A stretch of DNA of 64,000 bases from Dermabacter vaginalis. Its GTDB lineage: Bacteria > Actinomycetota > Actinomycetes > Actinomycetales > Dermabacteraceae. Shown here piece after piece: positions 9,621-17,477 of this stretch (its first letter is position 1; every line of letters starts with the position of its first letter). The translations under genes were made by a program, and so were the position numbers. The stretch lies in NCBI RefSeq assembly GCF_001678905.1, contig NZ_CP012117.1, positions 1,178,001 to 1,242,000 on the forward strand, read 5' to 3'. The notes under the pieces were generated by a model. It was not told the origin of the DNA. It saw nothing but the letters and a program-made list of their open reading frames with translations, and did no database searches.

Positions 9621-9717
9621 GTCACACTCTCCTTGCGAGTAGGGGTCTCAAGATTCTAGTAGGCGTTGCTGCCAACTCCCGCACAACGCTCATGTGATCT
9701 CGACGGGTGGTGATTGT

Positions 9718-10407
9718 TTATTCGAGGCCGCGTTCGGCTTCGAGTTCCTTCATGGCGTCTTCGACATCAGCGAGCACATCCTTCGGGCGCACAGTACGGC
9801 CGCTTTCAACGGAAAGTGAGCTCACACCTGCGTCGTCGATTCCGCACGGGATCACGTTCATGGCCCACGAAAGGTCATTCTCGCAGTTCAGTGCGAAACC
9901 ATGCATCGTGCAGCGCTTGGCGACGCGCAGCCCAATTGCGCACACTTTTCGGTCCATCCCGAGCTCATCGAGGACCCACACGCCGCTTCGCCCTTCAACA
10001 GGAGCCGTAGGGACGCCAGCCTTGGAGCACACGCCCATGATGGCCCGTTCGATGCCCCGTACGAAGCCCACGACATCGATGGGGGCAGGAAGCTTGACGA
10101 TCGGGTAGCCCACGAGCTGACCAGGACCGTGCCAGGTGATCTTGCCACCCCGATCGACATCAATCACGGGGGCGCCGTCACGTGGACGCTCGACCTCGAG
10201 GGTGCGCCGACCAGCGGTATAGACCGGCTGATGCTCGAGAAGAAGAAGCGTATTTGGGCGTTCGCCCGCAATCACCTCCGCGTGGATCTGTTTTTGCACA
10301 TCCCACGCGGCGTTGTAGTCAACGGGACCGGGCGGAAGATTGAAATCTTCGTGAGCGGATTCAATCCCGGAATCTTCGGAAAAAGCGAGGTGAATGATGT
10401 CGAGCAC
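9718..10407 (-). CDS. lipB: lipoyl(octanoyl) transferase
   Basis: LipB moves octanoate from acyl carrier protein to the lipoyl domains of E2 subunits, the step before LipA. The 229-residue protein contains [19 protein letters not shown], the catalytic Lys154 (DRKVCAIG) and the catalytic Cys188 ([15 protein letters not shown]). The GTG start at 10405-10407 gives a normal N-terminus. The gene is 97 bp upstream of lipA on the same strand and divergent from the pseudokinase-like gene, with 130 bp between them. Confidence 0.96.
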   Translation of the reverse strand: MLDIIHLAFSEDSGIESAHEDFNLPPGPVDYNAAWDVQKQIHAEVIAGERPNTLLLLEHQPVYTAGRRTLEVERPRDGAPVIDVDRGGKITWHGPGQLVGYPIVKLPAPIDVVGFVRGIERAIMGVCSKAGVPTAPVEGRSGVWVLDELGMDRKVCAIGLRVAKRCTMHGFALNCENDLSWAMNVIPCGIDDAGVSSLSVESGRTVRPKDVLADVEDAMKELEAERGLE

Positions 10408-10478
10408 CTCACCATGCTAGTGGTCGACGTGGGTAGGGAAAAGTTTCCGCGGGCGAGAGCACACGTTTGACGAGCGGG

Positions 10479-10487
10479 TTATCCACA
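10479..10487 (+). promoter_or_regulatory. consensus DnaA box in lipB upstream region
   Basis: TTATCCACA is an exact match to the DnaA box consensus. It sits in the 130-bp divergent region between lipB and the pseudokinase-like gene, next to a TTGACG that could be a -35 element. A single box is not an origin; a role as a titration or regulatory site is conceivable. Confidence 0.3.
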
Positions 10488-10537
10488 ATTTCGGATCAGC
10501 CCTGGGATTGGCATCGTCAAAGGGTTGAAATGATCTC

Positions 10538-11758
10538 ATGAGACTTGACACCTCGCGCCTGACATTAGTTTTTGGCACAGGGCTTCAGCCCGTTCGACTG
10601 GTTCGCTCGGAAAATGGCCGGCAAGTGTGGCAGGCCCGGGATCACAGGGGCCGACGCTTGACGCTCGTCCGTGCTCGCACACTTCGCGCGGTGAACCAGG
10701 TGCGGCGCGAGATCGCGCTGCTTCGAGCCCTCGAAGCGGGCAATATTTCGGCGGTTCCTTCGCTTAAATGGCGCGGCTTCGCGGCCTACGCGTTTGCGGA
10801 GGGGCCCAGTGCACTTGCGCCGCCACGCGGCAAAAGGGCCGCGCGGAGTGCGAACACACGAAGTGGCGGCACGGTGGCGGAGATGGCGTCGGACCTCGCA
10901 GTTCTCCTGAAAGCACTGCATTCACGAAACCTCACGCTTGGCCTCCCCGGGTTTCGCGGGCTAGAACTTTCGCCGCGCGGCCGTGTTGTCGTCACGGACT
11001 TTTCGCACGTGGCGCAGCTGAGTCCAGTGAAAAAGCGCGGTGATGAGCAATGGCTTGCGCGCCTCACAAGTGGTGCGGGAACCTACCGCTACGCGCAGCG
11101 CAAAGCTGAAGAGTTGGAGGAGTGGACATGGGAGGCGGGGAGTGAGGCCCCGGCAGCCGTATGCCCTACTCTATCCGGGCGGGGCGTGCCGGCTGGCGCT
11201 GCTCTTCGGCAGGGCAAAGGAAAGCCCGGGCGAAACCGCCCCCGAACGCGTAGCAAGCGCTCTTTGACGTTCGTCGCGGTGGCAGCACTCGCGTGCACGG
11301 TGCTCGTGGGCGGAGCCATGCGGGCTTCCACCCCTCAACTGGCACCCTCCGAGGCGGCTGCGGTCCCCGCTGAACGCAACGACCCGGTCGAAATCATCAC
11401 AGCCCTTGCCCACGCCAGGCACCGCTACCTCACCGGAAAAACTGAGCTTAATGACTCAGCGGTTCCTGGAAGTGAAGCGGAACTGGCCGACCGGAAGCTC
11501 CGTGCAGCTCTCGAAGGAGTGCAGGTTGAGGGCGGTGAAGTGCGCGTTCTCGAAGCACACACTCTCGAACAGAGCGAGAATGATGCGCGCGTGCGCGCTC
11601 GGCTCAAAGACACCCCCGCGCGCATGGGCGAAGGCGTGCACTCTCTAGAACTTGACCAAAGTAGGCCCTATGAAGTTGACATCCGCCTTGAGCGCATCGC
11701 GGGGTCGTGGCGGATCGCCTCCACGACGCCCGTCGGTGAGGGAGGGGAGAGCGCTTAA
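10538..11758 (+). CDS. kinase-like (pseudokinase) single-pass membrane protein
   Basis: I recognise no named family. The 406-residue protein looks like a degraded Ser/Thr kinase domain, a membrane span and an outside domain. Residues 27-50 (VWQARDHRGRRLTLVRAR) resemble a kinase beta-sheet lobe, LLKALHSRNLTLG (His128) sits where HxD would be, and VVVTDFSHVAQL (Asp154) where DFG would be. The VAIK lysine, the catalytic HRD Asp and the DFG Gly are missing or changed. A basic stretch precedes a membrane segment at 243-261. The part after about residue 280 has an NTF2/SnoaL-like alternation ending RIAGSWRIAST. It replaces the gene found between lipB and dlaT in mycobacteria. Confidence is moderate for the layout and low for any function. 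Confidence 0.6.
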   Translation: MRLDTSRLTLVFGTGLQPVRLVRSENGRQVWQARDHRGRRLTLVRARTLRAVNQVRREIALLRALEAGNISAVPSLKWRGFAAYAFAEGPSALAPPRGKRAARSANTRSGGTVAEMASDLAVLLKALHSRNLTLGLPGFRGLELSPRGRVVVTDFSHVAQLSPVKKRGDEQWLARLTSGAGTYRYAQRKAEELEEWTWEAGSEAPAAVCPTLSGRGVPAGAALRQGKGKPGRNRPRTRSKRSLTFVAVAALACTVLVGGAMRASTPQLAPSEAAAVPAERNDPVEIITALAHARHRYLTGKTELNDSAVPGSEAELADRKLRAALEGVQVEGGEVRVLEAHTLEQSENDARVRARLKDTPARMGEGVHSLELDQSRPYEVDIRLERIAGSWRIASTTPVGEGGESA

Positions 11759-11766
11759 GAAAAACC

Positions 11767-11798
11767 CGGGCCGGGCTTTCTCGCGAAAGCACGGCCCG
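11767..11798. terminator. bidirectional terminator hairpin
   Basis: A 14-bp stem with one mismatch and a TCGC loop (CGGGCCGGGCTTTC against GAAAGCACGGCCCG) lies between the pseudokinase-like gene and sucB, which converge. TTCTTG follows on the plus strand and TTTT (complement of AAAA at 11761-11764) on the minus side. Confidence 0.75.
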
Positions 11799-11820
11799 AG
11801 TTCTTGTCAGAGGAACTCGA

Positions 11821-13506
11821 TCAGAGTCCGAGGTCCCCCTCGAAGGCGCCGTCCTCGAGGCGTTTCTTCATCGTGGAGAGGAAGCGGGCAGCATCGCCGC
11901 CATCAACGAGGCGGTGATCGTAGCTGAGGAACAGGTACATCATCGAGCGGATCCCGATCGTCTCATTGCCGTCGGCGTCCTTCACGACAGCCGGGCGCTT
12001 GACGATCGTGCCGCAGCCGAGGATGCCAACCTGCGGGTTCGGAACGATCGGGGTATCGAACAGCGCGCCACCCGAACCCGTGTTCGTGATGGTGAACGTC
12101 GCGCCCTGAAGATCGTCCGGCGTGAGCTTGTTGCCCTTCGCCTTGGCGCCGAGCTCACCAATCTGGCGGGCAAGACCCGCAAGGTTGAGATCGCCCGCGT
12201 TCTTGATGACCGGAACGACGAGGCCACGCTCGGTGTCCGCTGCCATACCGATGTTCTCGACACCGTGGTACTTGATCATGTCGCCCGCAATCTCGGCGTT
12301 CAGCTTCGGATGCGCCTTGAGCGCTTCCACAGCCGCCTGCATGATGAACGGGAGGAACGTGAGCTTCGCACCTTCACGCGCGAGGAAGTCGTTCTTCGCC
12401 CGGCCACGAAGAGCCGCAATGCGGGTCATATCGACCTCAACGGCGGTGGTGAGCTGCGCCTGTGTCTGGAGCGACTCGACCATGCGCGACGCAACGATCT
12501 TGCGCAAGCGGGTCATCTTCTCCTCGGTACCGCGCAGAGGCGACACCTCGACCTTGGGGGCTTCCTTCTTCGCGGGAGCCGCGGCGGACGGTGCCGAAGC
12601 GACAGCGGGAGCGGGAACCTCCGCCTTCTTTTTCGCCTCGATAGCTTCCTGCACATCCTGCTTACGGATACGGCCGCCGATGCCCGAGCCCTTGACCGAG
12701 CTAAGATCAATGCCGTTATCCGACGCGAGCTTGCGCACGATCGGCGTCACGTACGCCTGCGCATTGCCGCTCGAGGACACCGTTTCCGAAGCCGTGGCGG
12801 CGGGAGCAGTGCTCTGTTCAGCCTTGGGGGCCGGCGAAGCGCTTTCCGCAGCGGGAGCGGCGGGGGCCGGGGAGGCGTCGGAAGGAGCACCCGAGCCGAT
12901 CACGGCAATGGCCGCGCCAACCTCGGCCTCCTCATCCTCCTGCACAAGAATCTTTTGGAGGGTACCCGCAACGGGGGAGGGAACCTCGGTGTCAACCTTG
13001 TCGGTCGACACCTCGAGGAGAGGCTCATCGGCCTCGACCTGTTCGCCAACCTCCTTGAGCCAACGCACCACCGTTCCCGAATCAACGGACTCACCGAGTG
13101 CGGGCATCTTCACTTCTTCGCCATCGGCGCTACCGGAGTTGCTCGATGAGTCACCGGGCGCTTCGCTTTCACCAATGGGGGCCTCCTGCGTTGTCGAGGG
13201 GGCAACCGTAGGATCCGAGGCGAGGTTCTCACCCTCGCTTGGCTCCGCGGAGCTCGATTCAACGCCGGAACCATCGCCGACCACGGCAAGGTCAGCGCCG
13301 ATCTCGGCGTCCTCATCCTCATTCACGAGAATTTTCTCGAGAACGCCGGCAACGGGGGAGGGAACCTCGGTGTCGACCTTATCGGTCGAGACCTCGAGAA
13401 GCGGTTCGTCAACGGCGATTTCCTCGCCCACTTCCTTGAGCCAGCGAACAACGGTGCCCTCGGTGACGGACTCACCGAGCGCGGGCATCTTGACGATTTC
13501 AGACAT
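11821..13506 (-). CDS. sucB: 2-oxo acid dehydrogenase E2, dihydrolipoamide acyl/succinyltransferase, two lipoyl domains
   Basis: E2 core of a 2-oxo acid dehydrogenase complex. Of its 561 residues, 1-78 and about 127-203 are two very similar lipoyl domains with the lipoylated lysines at 43 and 168 (STDKVDTE). Ala/Pro/Ser-rich linkers follow, then an E3/E1-binding domain (about 250-288, VTPIVRKLASDNGIDL) and the catalytic domain with DHRLVDGGDAARFL at the C-terminus. In actinobacteria this E2 is usually shared between pyruvate and 2-oxoglutarate dehydrogenase activities, so the sucB label is a family name and does not settle the substrate. ATG start behind GAGGAGAG, 18 bp after lpd, with which it forms an operon. 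LipA and LipB encoded nearby modify it. Confidence 0.94.
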   Translation of the reverse strand: MSEIVKMPALGESVTEGTVVRWLKEVGEEIAVDEPLLEVSTDKVDTEVPSPVAGVLEKILVNEDEDAEIGADLAVVGDGSGVESSSAEPSEGENLASDPTVAPSTTQEAPIGESEAPGDSSSNSGSADGEEVKMPALGESVDSGTVVRWLKEVGEQVEADEPLLEVSTDKVDTEVPSPVAGTLQKILVQEDEEAEVGAAIAVIGSGAPSDASPAPAAPAAESASPAPKAEQSTAPAATASETVSSSGNAQAYVTPIVRKLASDNGIDLSSVKGSGIGGRIRKQDVQEAIEAKKKAEVPAPAVASAPSAAAPAKKEAPKVEVSPLRGTEEKMTRLRKIVASRMVESLQTQAQLTTAVEVDMTRIAALRGRAKNDFLAREGAKLTFLPFIMQAAVEALKAHPKLNAEIAGDMIKYHGVENIGMAADTERGLVVPVIKNAGDLNLAGLARQIGELGAKAKGNKLTPDDLQGATFTITNTGSGGALFDTPIVPNPQVGILGCGTIVKRPAVVKDADGNETIGIRSMMYLFLSYDHRLVDGGDAARFLSTMKKRLEDGAFEGDLGL

Positions 13507-13524
13507 AGGTATCTCTCCTCGTGA

Positions 13525-14934
13525 TCAGGCGTGAGCGTGGAGCGGCTTGCCAGCGAGAGCGAGCGCAGCCTCGCCCATCGCCTCGTTCTGAGTGGGGTGG
13601 GCATGGATGAGCGAAGCAACATCCTCAGGCTCCGCCTCCCAGTTGACGATGAGCTGTGCCTCGCCGATCTGCTCCGACAGGCGTGCACCGATCATGTGGA
13701 CACCGACAATCGGGCCGTCCTTCTCACGCACGAGCTTGATGAAACCCTGAGTGCCGAGAATCTGGGACTTTCCGTTGCCGCCGAGGTTGTAGTCGTAGGT
13801 CGCGACGTTGTCGTCGCCGAACTTCTCTTTTGCCTGCTTTTCGGTGAGACCCACCGAGCCAATGTTCGGCTCGCAGTAGGTGACGCGCGGGATGCCCGAC
13901 TCGTCGATCGGCTGGGGGTCGAGACCCGCGATCTGTTCGGCCACGAAGATGCCCTGCTGGAAGCCGCGGTGAGCGAGTTGGAGGCCCGGAACGATGTCGC
14001 CCACGGCGTAGATACCGGGAACGTTCGTTTCGAGGGTGTCCTTGTTGGCGAGCACGAATCCGCGATCCATCTCGATGCCCTGCTCTTCGTAGCCGAGGCC
14101 CTTCGTCTGCGGGCCGCGGCCAACAGCGACGAGGAGGTAGTCACCCTCGTAGGTCTTGCCGTTCGCAAGCGTGACCTTGACGCCAGTCTCGGTCTGCTCC
14201 GCCTTTTCGAAGAACACGCCGAGCGAGTAGGCGATCTTACGCTTTTTGAACGCGCGCTCGAGATTCTTAGAAATTGCCTCGTCCTCGTTAGCAACGAGGT
14301 GGGGGAGGCCCTCGATGATCGTGACCGATTCAGCGCCGAGCGACTTCCACACGGAAGCGAACTCGACACCGATCACGCCGCCGCCAAGAATGATCGGGTT
14401 CTTCGGAACTTCGGGGAGCTGAAGAGCGACCTCGGAGTCAATGATGCGGCCGCCGAGTTCGAGGCCCGGGAGGGTCTTGGAGAAGGAACCCGAGGCGAGG
14501 ATGATGTTCTCACCCGTGAGGGTCTGTTTTGAGCCGTCTTCCGCCTCAACCTCGACCGTGTTCTTACCCGTAAGGCGGCCGAAACCGTTGACGAGGGTCG
14601 CACCGGAGGAACCCACGAGGCCCTGGAGGCCTTTGTAGAGGCGCCCGATGACTTTGTTCTTGAAGTCGAGCATCTTCTCGGTGTTGATCGCGGAGGCGGT
14701 CATCTCAATACCCACGGCCTTCGCTTCGGCAGGGGTGTCGGCAATCTCGCCTACGTGAAGCAGCGCCTTGGTGGGCACGCAGCCGCGGTGGAGGCACGTG
14801 CCGCCGAGCTTGTCTTTCTCGACAAGGGCAACGCTCTTTCCAAGCTGGGTGGCGCGCAGCGCGGCCGCGTAGCCGCCGCTGCCACCTCCCAGAATCACGA
14901 TGTCGAACTTCTGGTCTGTGGAGGTATCCGCCAC
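13525..14934 (-). CDS. lpd: dihydrolipoyl dehydrogenase (E3)
   Basis: FAD enzyme that reoxidises dihydrolipoyl groups on E2 and passes electrons to NAD+. The 469-residue protein has the FAD-binding ILGGGSGGYAAALRA at residues 14-28, the redox disulfide GGTCLHRGCVPTKA (Cys47, Cys52), the NAD-binding ILGGGVIGVEFASVW, AVGDIVPGLQLAHRG and the interface His-Glu pair in HAHPTQNEAMGEA. GTG start at 14932-14934. The gene is first of an lpd-sucB pair. Confidence 0.96.
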   Translation of the reverse strand: MADTSTDQKFDIVILGGGSGGYAAALRATQLGKSVALVEKDKLGGTCLHRGCVPTKALLHVGEIADTPAEAKAVGIEMTASAINTEKMLDFKNKVIGRLYKGLQGLVGSSGATLVNGFGRLTGKNTVEVEAEDGSKQTLTGENIILASGSFSKTLPGLELGGRIIDSEVALQLPEVPKNPIILGGGVIGVEFASVWKSLGAESVTIIEGLPHLVANEDEAISKNLERAFKKRKIAYSLGVFFEKAEQTETGVKVTLANGKTYEGDYLLVAVGRGPQTKGLGYEEQGIEMDRGFVLANKDTLETNVPGIYAVGDIVPGLQLAHRGFQQGIFVAEQIAGLDPQPIDESGIPRVTYCEPNIGSVGLTEKQAKEKFGDDNVATYDYNLGGNGKSQILGTQGFIKLVREKDGPIVGVHMIGARLSEQIGEAQLIVNWEAEPEDVASLIHAHPTQNEAMGEAALALAGKPLHAHA

Positions 14935-15085
14935 GTTCAGCTCCCTAACTGTTGAGGATTGGGGGCATGTCGCCGAAAGTCCCGGCCTCGAACGCTAAGC
15001 CAGCCGGTGCGGCATGCACGCCCATTATCGTAAGACACGCCCCTGGATGTCGCCGTGGGCCGACCGTAAGTGGGGCCAGAGTGTG

Positions 15086-15170
15086 GGAAAACCCCCAACT
15101 CCGCCCGCGGGTGCGGGGCAAAAGCGGGGGCTTTCCGACGGTTGCTACGCATGAAGTGCGCAACCTTTTT
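15086..15170. terminator. two hairpins between pepA and lpd
   Basis: The first inverted repeat (15086-15096 with 15126-15136, GGAAAACCCCC against GGGGGCTTTCC, one mismatch) ends in TTTT when read on the minus strand and is a plausible pepA terminator. The second (15140-15165: GGTTG/CAACC around CGCA/TGCG) is followed by five T on the plus strand, although no plus-strand gene ends here. The rest of the 234-bp gap (14935-15168) holds no gene I can support and should contain the lpd promoter. Confidence 0.4.
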
Positions 15171-16638
15171 ACTTGGTGGCTTCGCGCTCAATTACTTCGA
15201 CGAGCGTGCGCATGCTCATGCCGGTGCCGCCGATGTTGTTGTAGCCGAAAGGCTTCTGCGTGAAAGCGGGGCCGGCGATGTCGACGTGTGCCCACTGCGT
15301 CTCGCCAACAAACTCCTTGAGGAAGATGCCCGCGCTCAGCGCGCCGCCGGGGCGTTCGCCGATGTTGCTGAGGTCGGCAACGCGGCCGTTCAATCCCTCG
15401 CGAAGCTCTCCCGGGAAGGGAAGCGGCCACATGGGCTCGCCCGCGGCCTTAGATGCTTCCCACACCTCGTCGCGGGCTTCGTCGGTCCCCATGACTCCCG
15501 CAGTGCGGTTGCCAAGGGCGACGATCGCCGCCCCCGTGAGGGTCGCGACGTCGATCAGGAGGTCGGGCTCAAGCGCCGCGGCATCCACAAGGGCGTCGGC
15601 CATGACCATGCGGCCCTCGGCGTCGGTGTTCAGCACCTCGACGGTCTTACCGTTGCGCATCGTGACGACATCGCCGGGGCGCTGCGCTCCGCCTCCGGGG
15701 AGGTTTTCCGCGAGCGCAAGGAAGGTCGTGACGTTGACGTCGAGCTCAAGGGCTGCAGCGGTGATGGTCGTGGCGAGCACGGTTGCGGCGCCACCCATGT
15801 CCATCGTCATCTCGTCCATTCCGGCGCCGGGCTTCAGCGAAATGCCGCCCGAATCGAACGTGATGCCCTTACCGACAAAGGCAACGTGCCGCTTGGCACG
15901 CTTCGGTGCGTAAGAAAGTTTGACGAGACGGGGCGGGCGGGTCGAGCCCTGGCCCACACCCACGATGCCGCCGTAGCCACCGTCGGCAAGGGCCTTCTCA
16001 TCGAGAACCTCGACGCTCACGGGAAGCTTCTTCGTGAGATCCTTCGCGCGCTTCGCGAAGGAATCGGGGTAAAGCAGGTTCGGTGGGGTGTTCACGAGAT
16101 CGCGAACGATGTGCACGCCCTCGGCGATTTTCTCGGCGCGGTTCGCGGCACCTTCGAGAGCTTTGAGCTCCTTCTTATCGGCCACGGCGAGAACGATCTC
16201 CTCGACGGGTTTTTGATCGTCCTTGAGGTCACTCTTGTATTCGCCGTAGGCGTAGGCGCCGAGAGCTGCGCCTTCGAGAGCGGCGGCGATGTGTGCCTCG
16301 GAGGCGGCCGGGAAGGCAAGGGCGATGCTTGTGTGGCCGGTGAGGGTTCGCGAAGCGGAACCAAAGGCGTATCGGATGTCTTCGCACGTGACATCTTCAA
16401 GGGCCTCGGCGCCGAGGCCAACGCCGACGATTGCGTGAGCGCGGTAGGCAGCGGGCGCCGGGATCGTCGTGAGCGCACCCTTGGCGCCACTGGCCTTGAC
16501 GGCAGTGAAGGATTCTTCGAGCGATGAAAGCCCAACCGGGCTTGCCGGTGCATCCTTTGCACCCTTAAGGAGGGGGACCACGAGGACGTCCGTCGTGATC
16601 GAGTCAACGTTGCTGATGCTCAGAGTTATATGTGCCAT
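15169..16638 (-). CDS. pepA: leucyl aminopeptidase, M17 family
   Basis: Cytosolic di-metal aminopeptidase releasing N-terminal residues from peptides; it could finish peptides left by the proteasome. The 489-residue protein shows the M17 catalytic domain with GKGITFDSGGISLKPG (metal ligand Asp and Lys), MDEMTMDMGGAA and the signature NTDAEGRMVMADAL from Asn337 (Asp339, Glu341, Arg343). The N-terminal non-catalytic domain is present and full length. It has its own promoter region (47 bp, shared with the divergent membrane protein) and lies upstream of lpd, as pepB lies near dlaT in mycobacteria. Confidence 0.95.
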   Translation of the reverse strand: MAHITLSISNVDSITTDVLVVPLLKGAKDAPASPVGLSSLEESFTAVKASGAKGALTTIPAPAAYRAHAIVGVGLGAEALEDVTCEDIRYAFGSASRTLTGHTSIALAFPAASEAHIAAALEGAALGAYAYGEYKSDLKDDQKPVEEIVLAVADKKELKALEGAANRAEKIAEGVHIVRDLVNTPPNLLYPDSFAKRAKDLTKKLPVSVEVLDEKALADGGYGGIVGVGQGSTRPPRLVKLSYAPKRAKRHVAFVGKGITFDSGGISLKPGAGMDEMTMDMGGAATVLATTITAAALELDVNVTTFLALAENLPGGGAQRPGDVVTMRNGKTVEVLNTDAEGRMVMADALVDAAALEPDLLIDVATLTGAAIVALGNRTAGVMGTDEARDEVWEASKAAGEPMWPLPFPGELREGLNGRVADLSNIGERPGGALSAGIFLKEFVGETQWAHVDIAGPAFTQKPFGYNNIGGTGMSMRTLVEVIEREATK

Positions 16639-16685
16639 GTGTTTATCGTAGGGGAGTCACTCGAGTTTGAGGTGGGAGTGGGCAA

Positions 16686-17033
16686 ATGCTGATCGCCCTG
16701 TACGTTGTTGCGGCTCTCGTAGCCGTTCTCGGCGCGGTCTATGTCATCAAGGACCTTGCAGCAGACCTGTTGCTCATGGGGGCCTCACTCGCCCTAGCGC
16801 TCGTGTGGCTCATCGGAGCTCTTGCGTGGTTACTCGCTCCGGTGAGCCCTGGCGATGCCGTGATTTTCTGGGGCTATGTTGCCACCGCAATCGCGCTGCC
16901 GATCGCGGCCGTGTACATCTCGTTCCTCGAACGTACCAAGTGGGGGTCGTTCGCCATTGCCGCCATCGCGCTCACATGCGTCTTTCTCGCCTACCGGCTG
17001 CCCCAGATCTGGCCCGCGGGGTTCGCGAAATGA
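16686..17033 (+). CDS. small four-helix membrane protein
   Basis: A 115-residue, almost entirely hydrophobic protein with four predicted membrane helices (about 3-21, 27-50, 58-78 and 86-103) and no polar domain. I do not recognise a family. The ATG follows a GAGGTGGGAG ribosome site. Its TGA overlaps the ATG of the next gene (ATGA), so the two are translationally coupled and probably act together in the membrane. They sit between pepA (divergent) and rarA. Confidence 0.72.
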   Translation: MLIALYVVAALVAVLGAVYVIKDLAADLLLMGASLALALVWLIGALAWLLAPVSPGDAVIFWGYVATAIALPIAAVYISFLERTKWGSFAIAAIALTCVFLAYRLPQIWPAGFAK

Positions 17034-17473
17034 CGCACGCCGGTTCGACGAAATCGTCGATAACGCAGGAGAATCCACGCGGCTTCCGCATGGCCCTGTT
17101 CGTGGTGTACGGGGTGTTTGCCGTATCGGCGACGGCGCGTGCACTCGTGCAGTCGATTCGCGATTTTTCCGAGGCGCCGCTCGCCTTTTCCCTCAGCATT
17201 GTCGCTGCGCTTACGTACGTCGCGATCGCGGTCTTGCTGTTTCGGAAGGCTCCCCACTGGCGAGCGATCCTCGCTCTCGTTGGTGTCGAACTCGTCGGCG
17301 TTGTCGGCGTGGGTGCTTTGAGCTTCGCGCAGCCCGAGTGGTTCCCGAAAGCGACGGTCTGGTCGCACTTCGGCGAGGGATATGGGTATGTTCCCCTCGT
17401 GTTGCCCCTTGTCGCGGGTATCTCGATCATCGTTGCTCGGCGGCGCGAATCCCGCGCGCCCTCGCTACGCTAG
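17030..17473 (+). CDS. four-helix membrane protein
   Basis: A 147-residue membrane protein with a polar N-terminus of about 20 residues and helices near 22-41, 50-70, 76-98 and 116-136, ending in a basic RRRESRAP tail inside the cell. No family is recognised. Start chosen at the ATGA overlap with the preceding gene; an upstream in-frame start at 16667 would overlap that gene fully and is less likely. The stop is 4 bp before the GTG of rarA, so all three are likely one transcript. Low-pI pair of coupled membrane proteins of unknown role. Confidence 0.72.
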   Translation: MTHAGSTKSSITQENPRGFRMALFVVYGVFAVSATARALVQSIRDFSEAPLAFSLSIVAALTYVAIAVLLFRKAPHWRAILALVGVELVGVVGVGALSFAQPEWFPKATVWSHFGEGYGYVPLVLPLVAGISIIVARRRESRAPSLR

Positions 17474-17477
17474 ACGT

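Noticed and set aside
10479-10487. Replication origin
   Set aside because: One exact DnaA box without dnaA, dnaN or a box cluster is not enough.
11914-13534. Two long plus-strand frames opposite sucB (411 and 470 codons)
   Set aside because: They are shadows of the repetitive, biased sucB coding sequence; the minus-strand protein has full lipoyl and catalytic domains.
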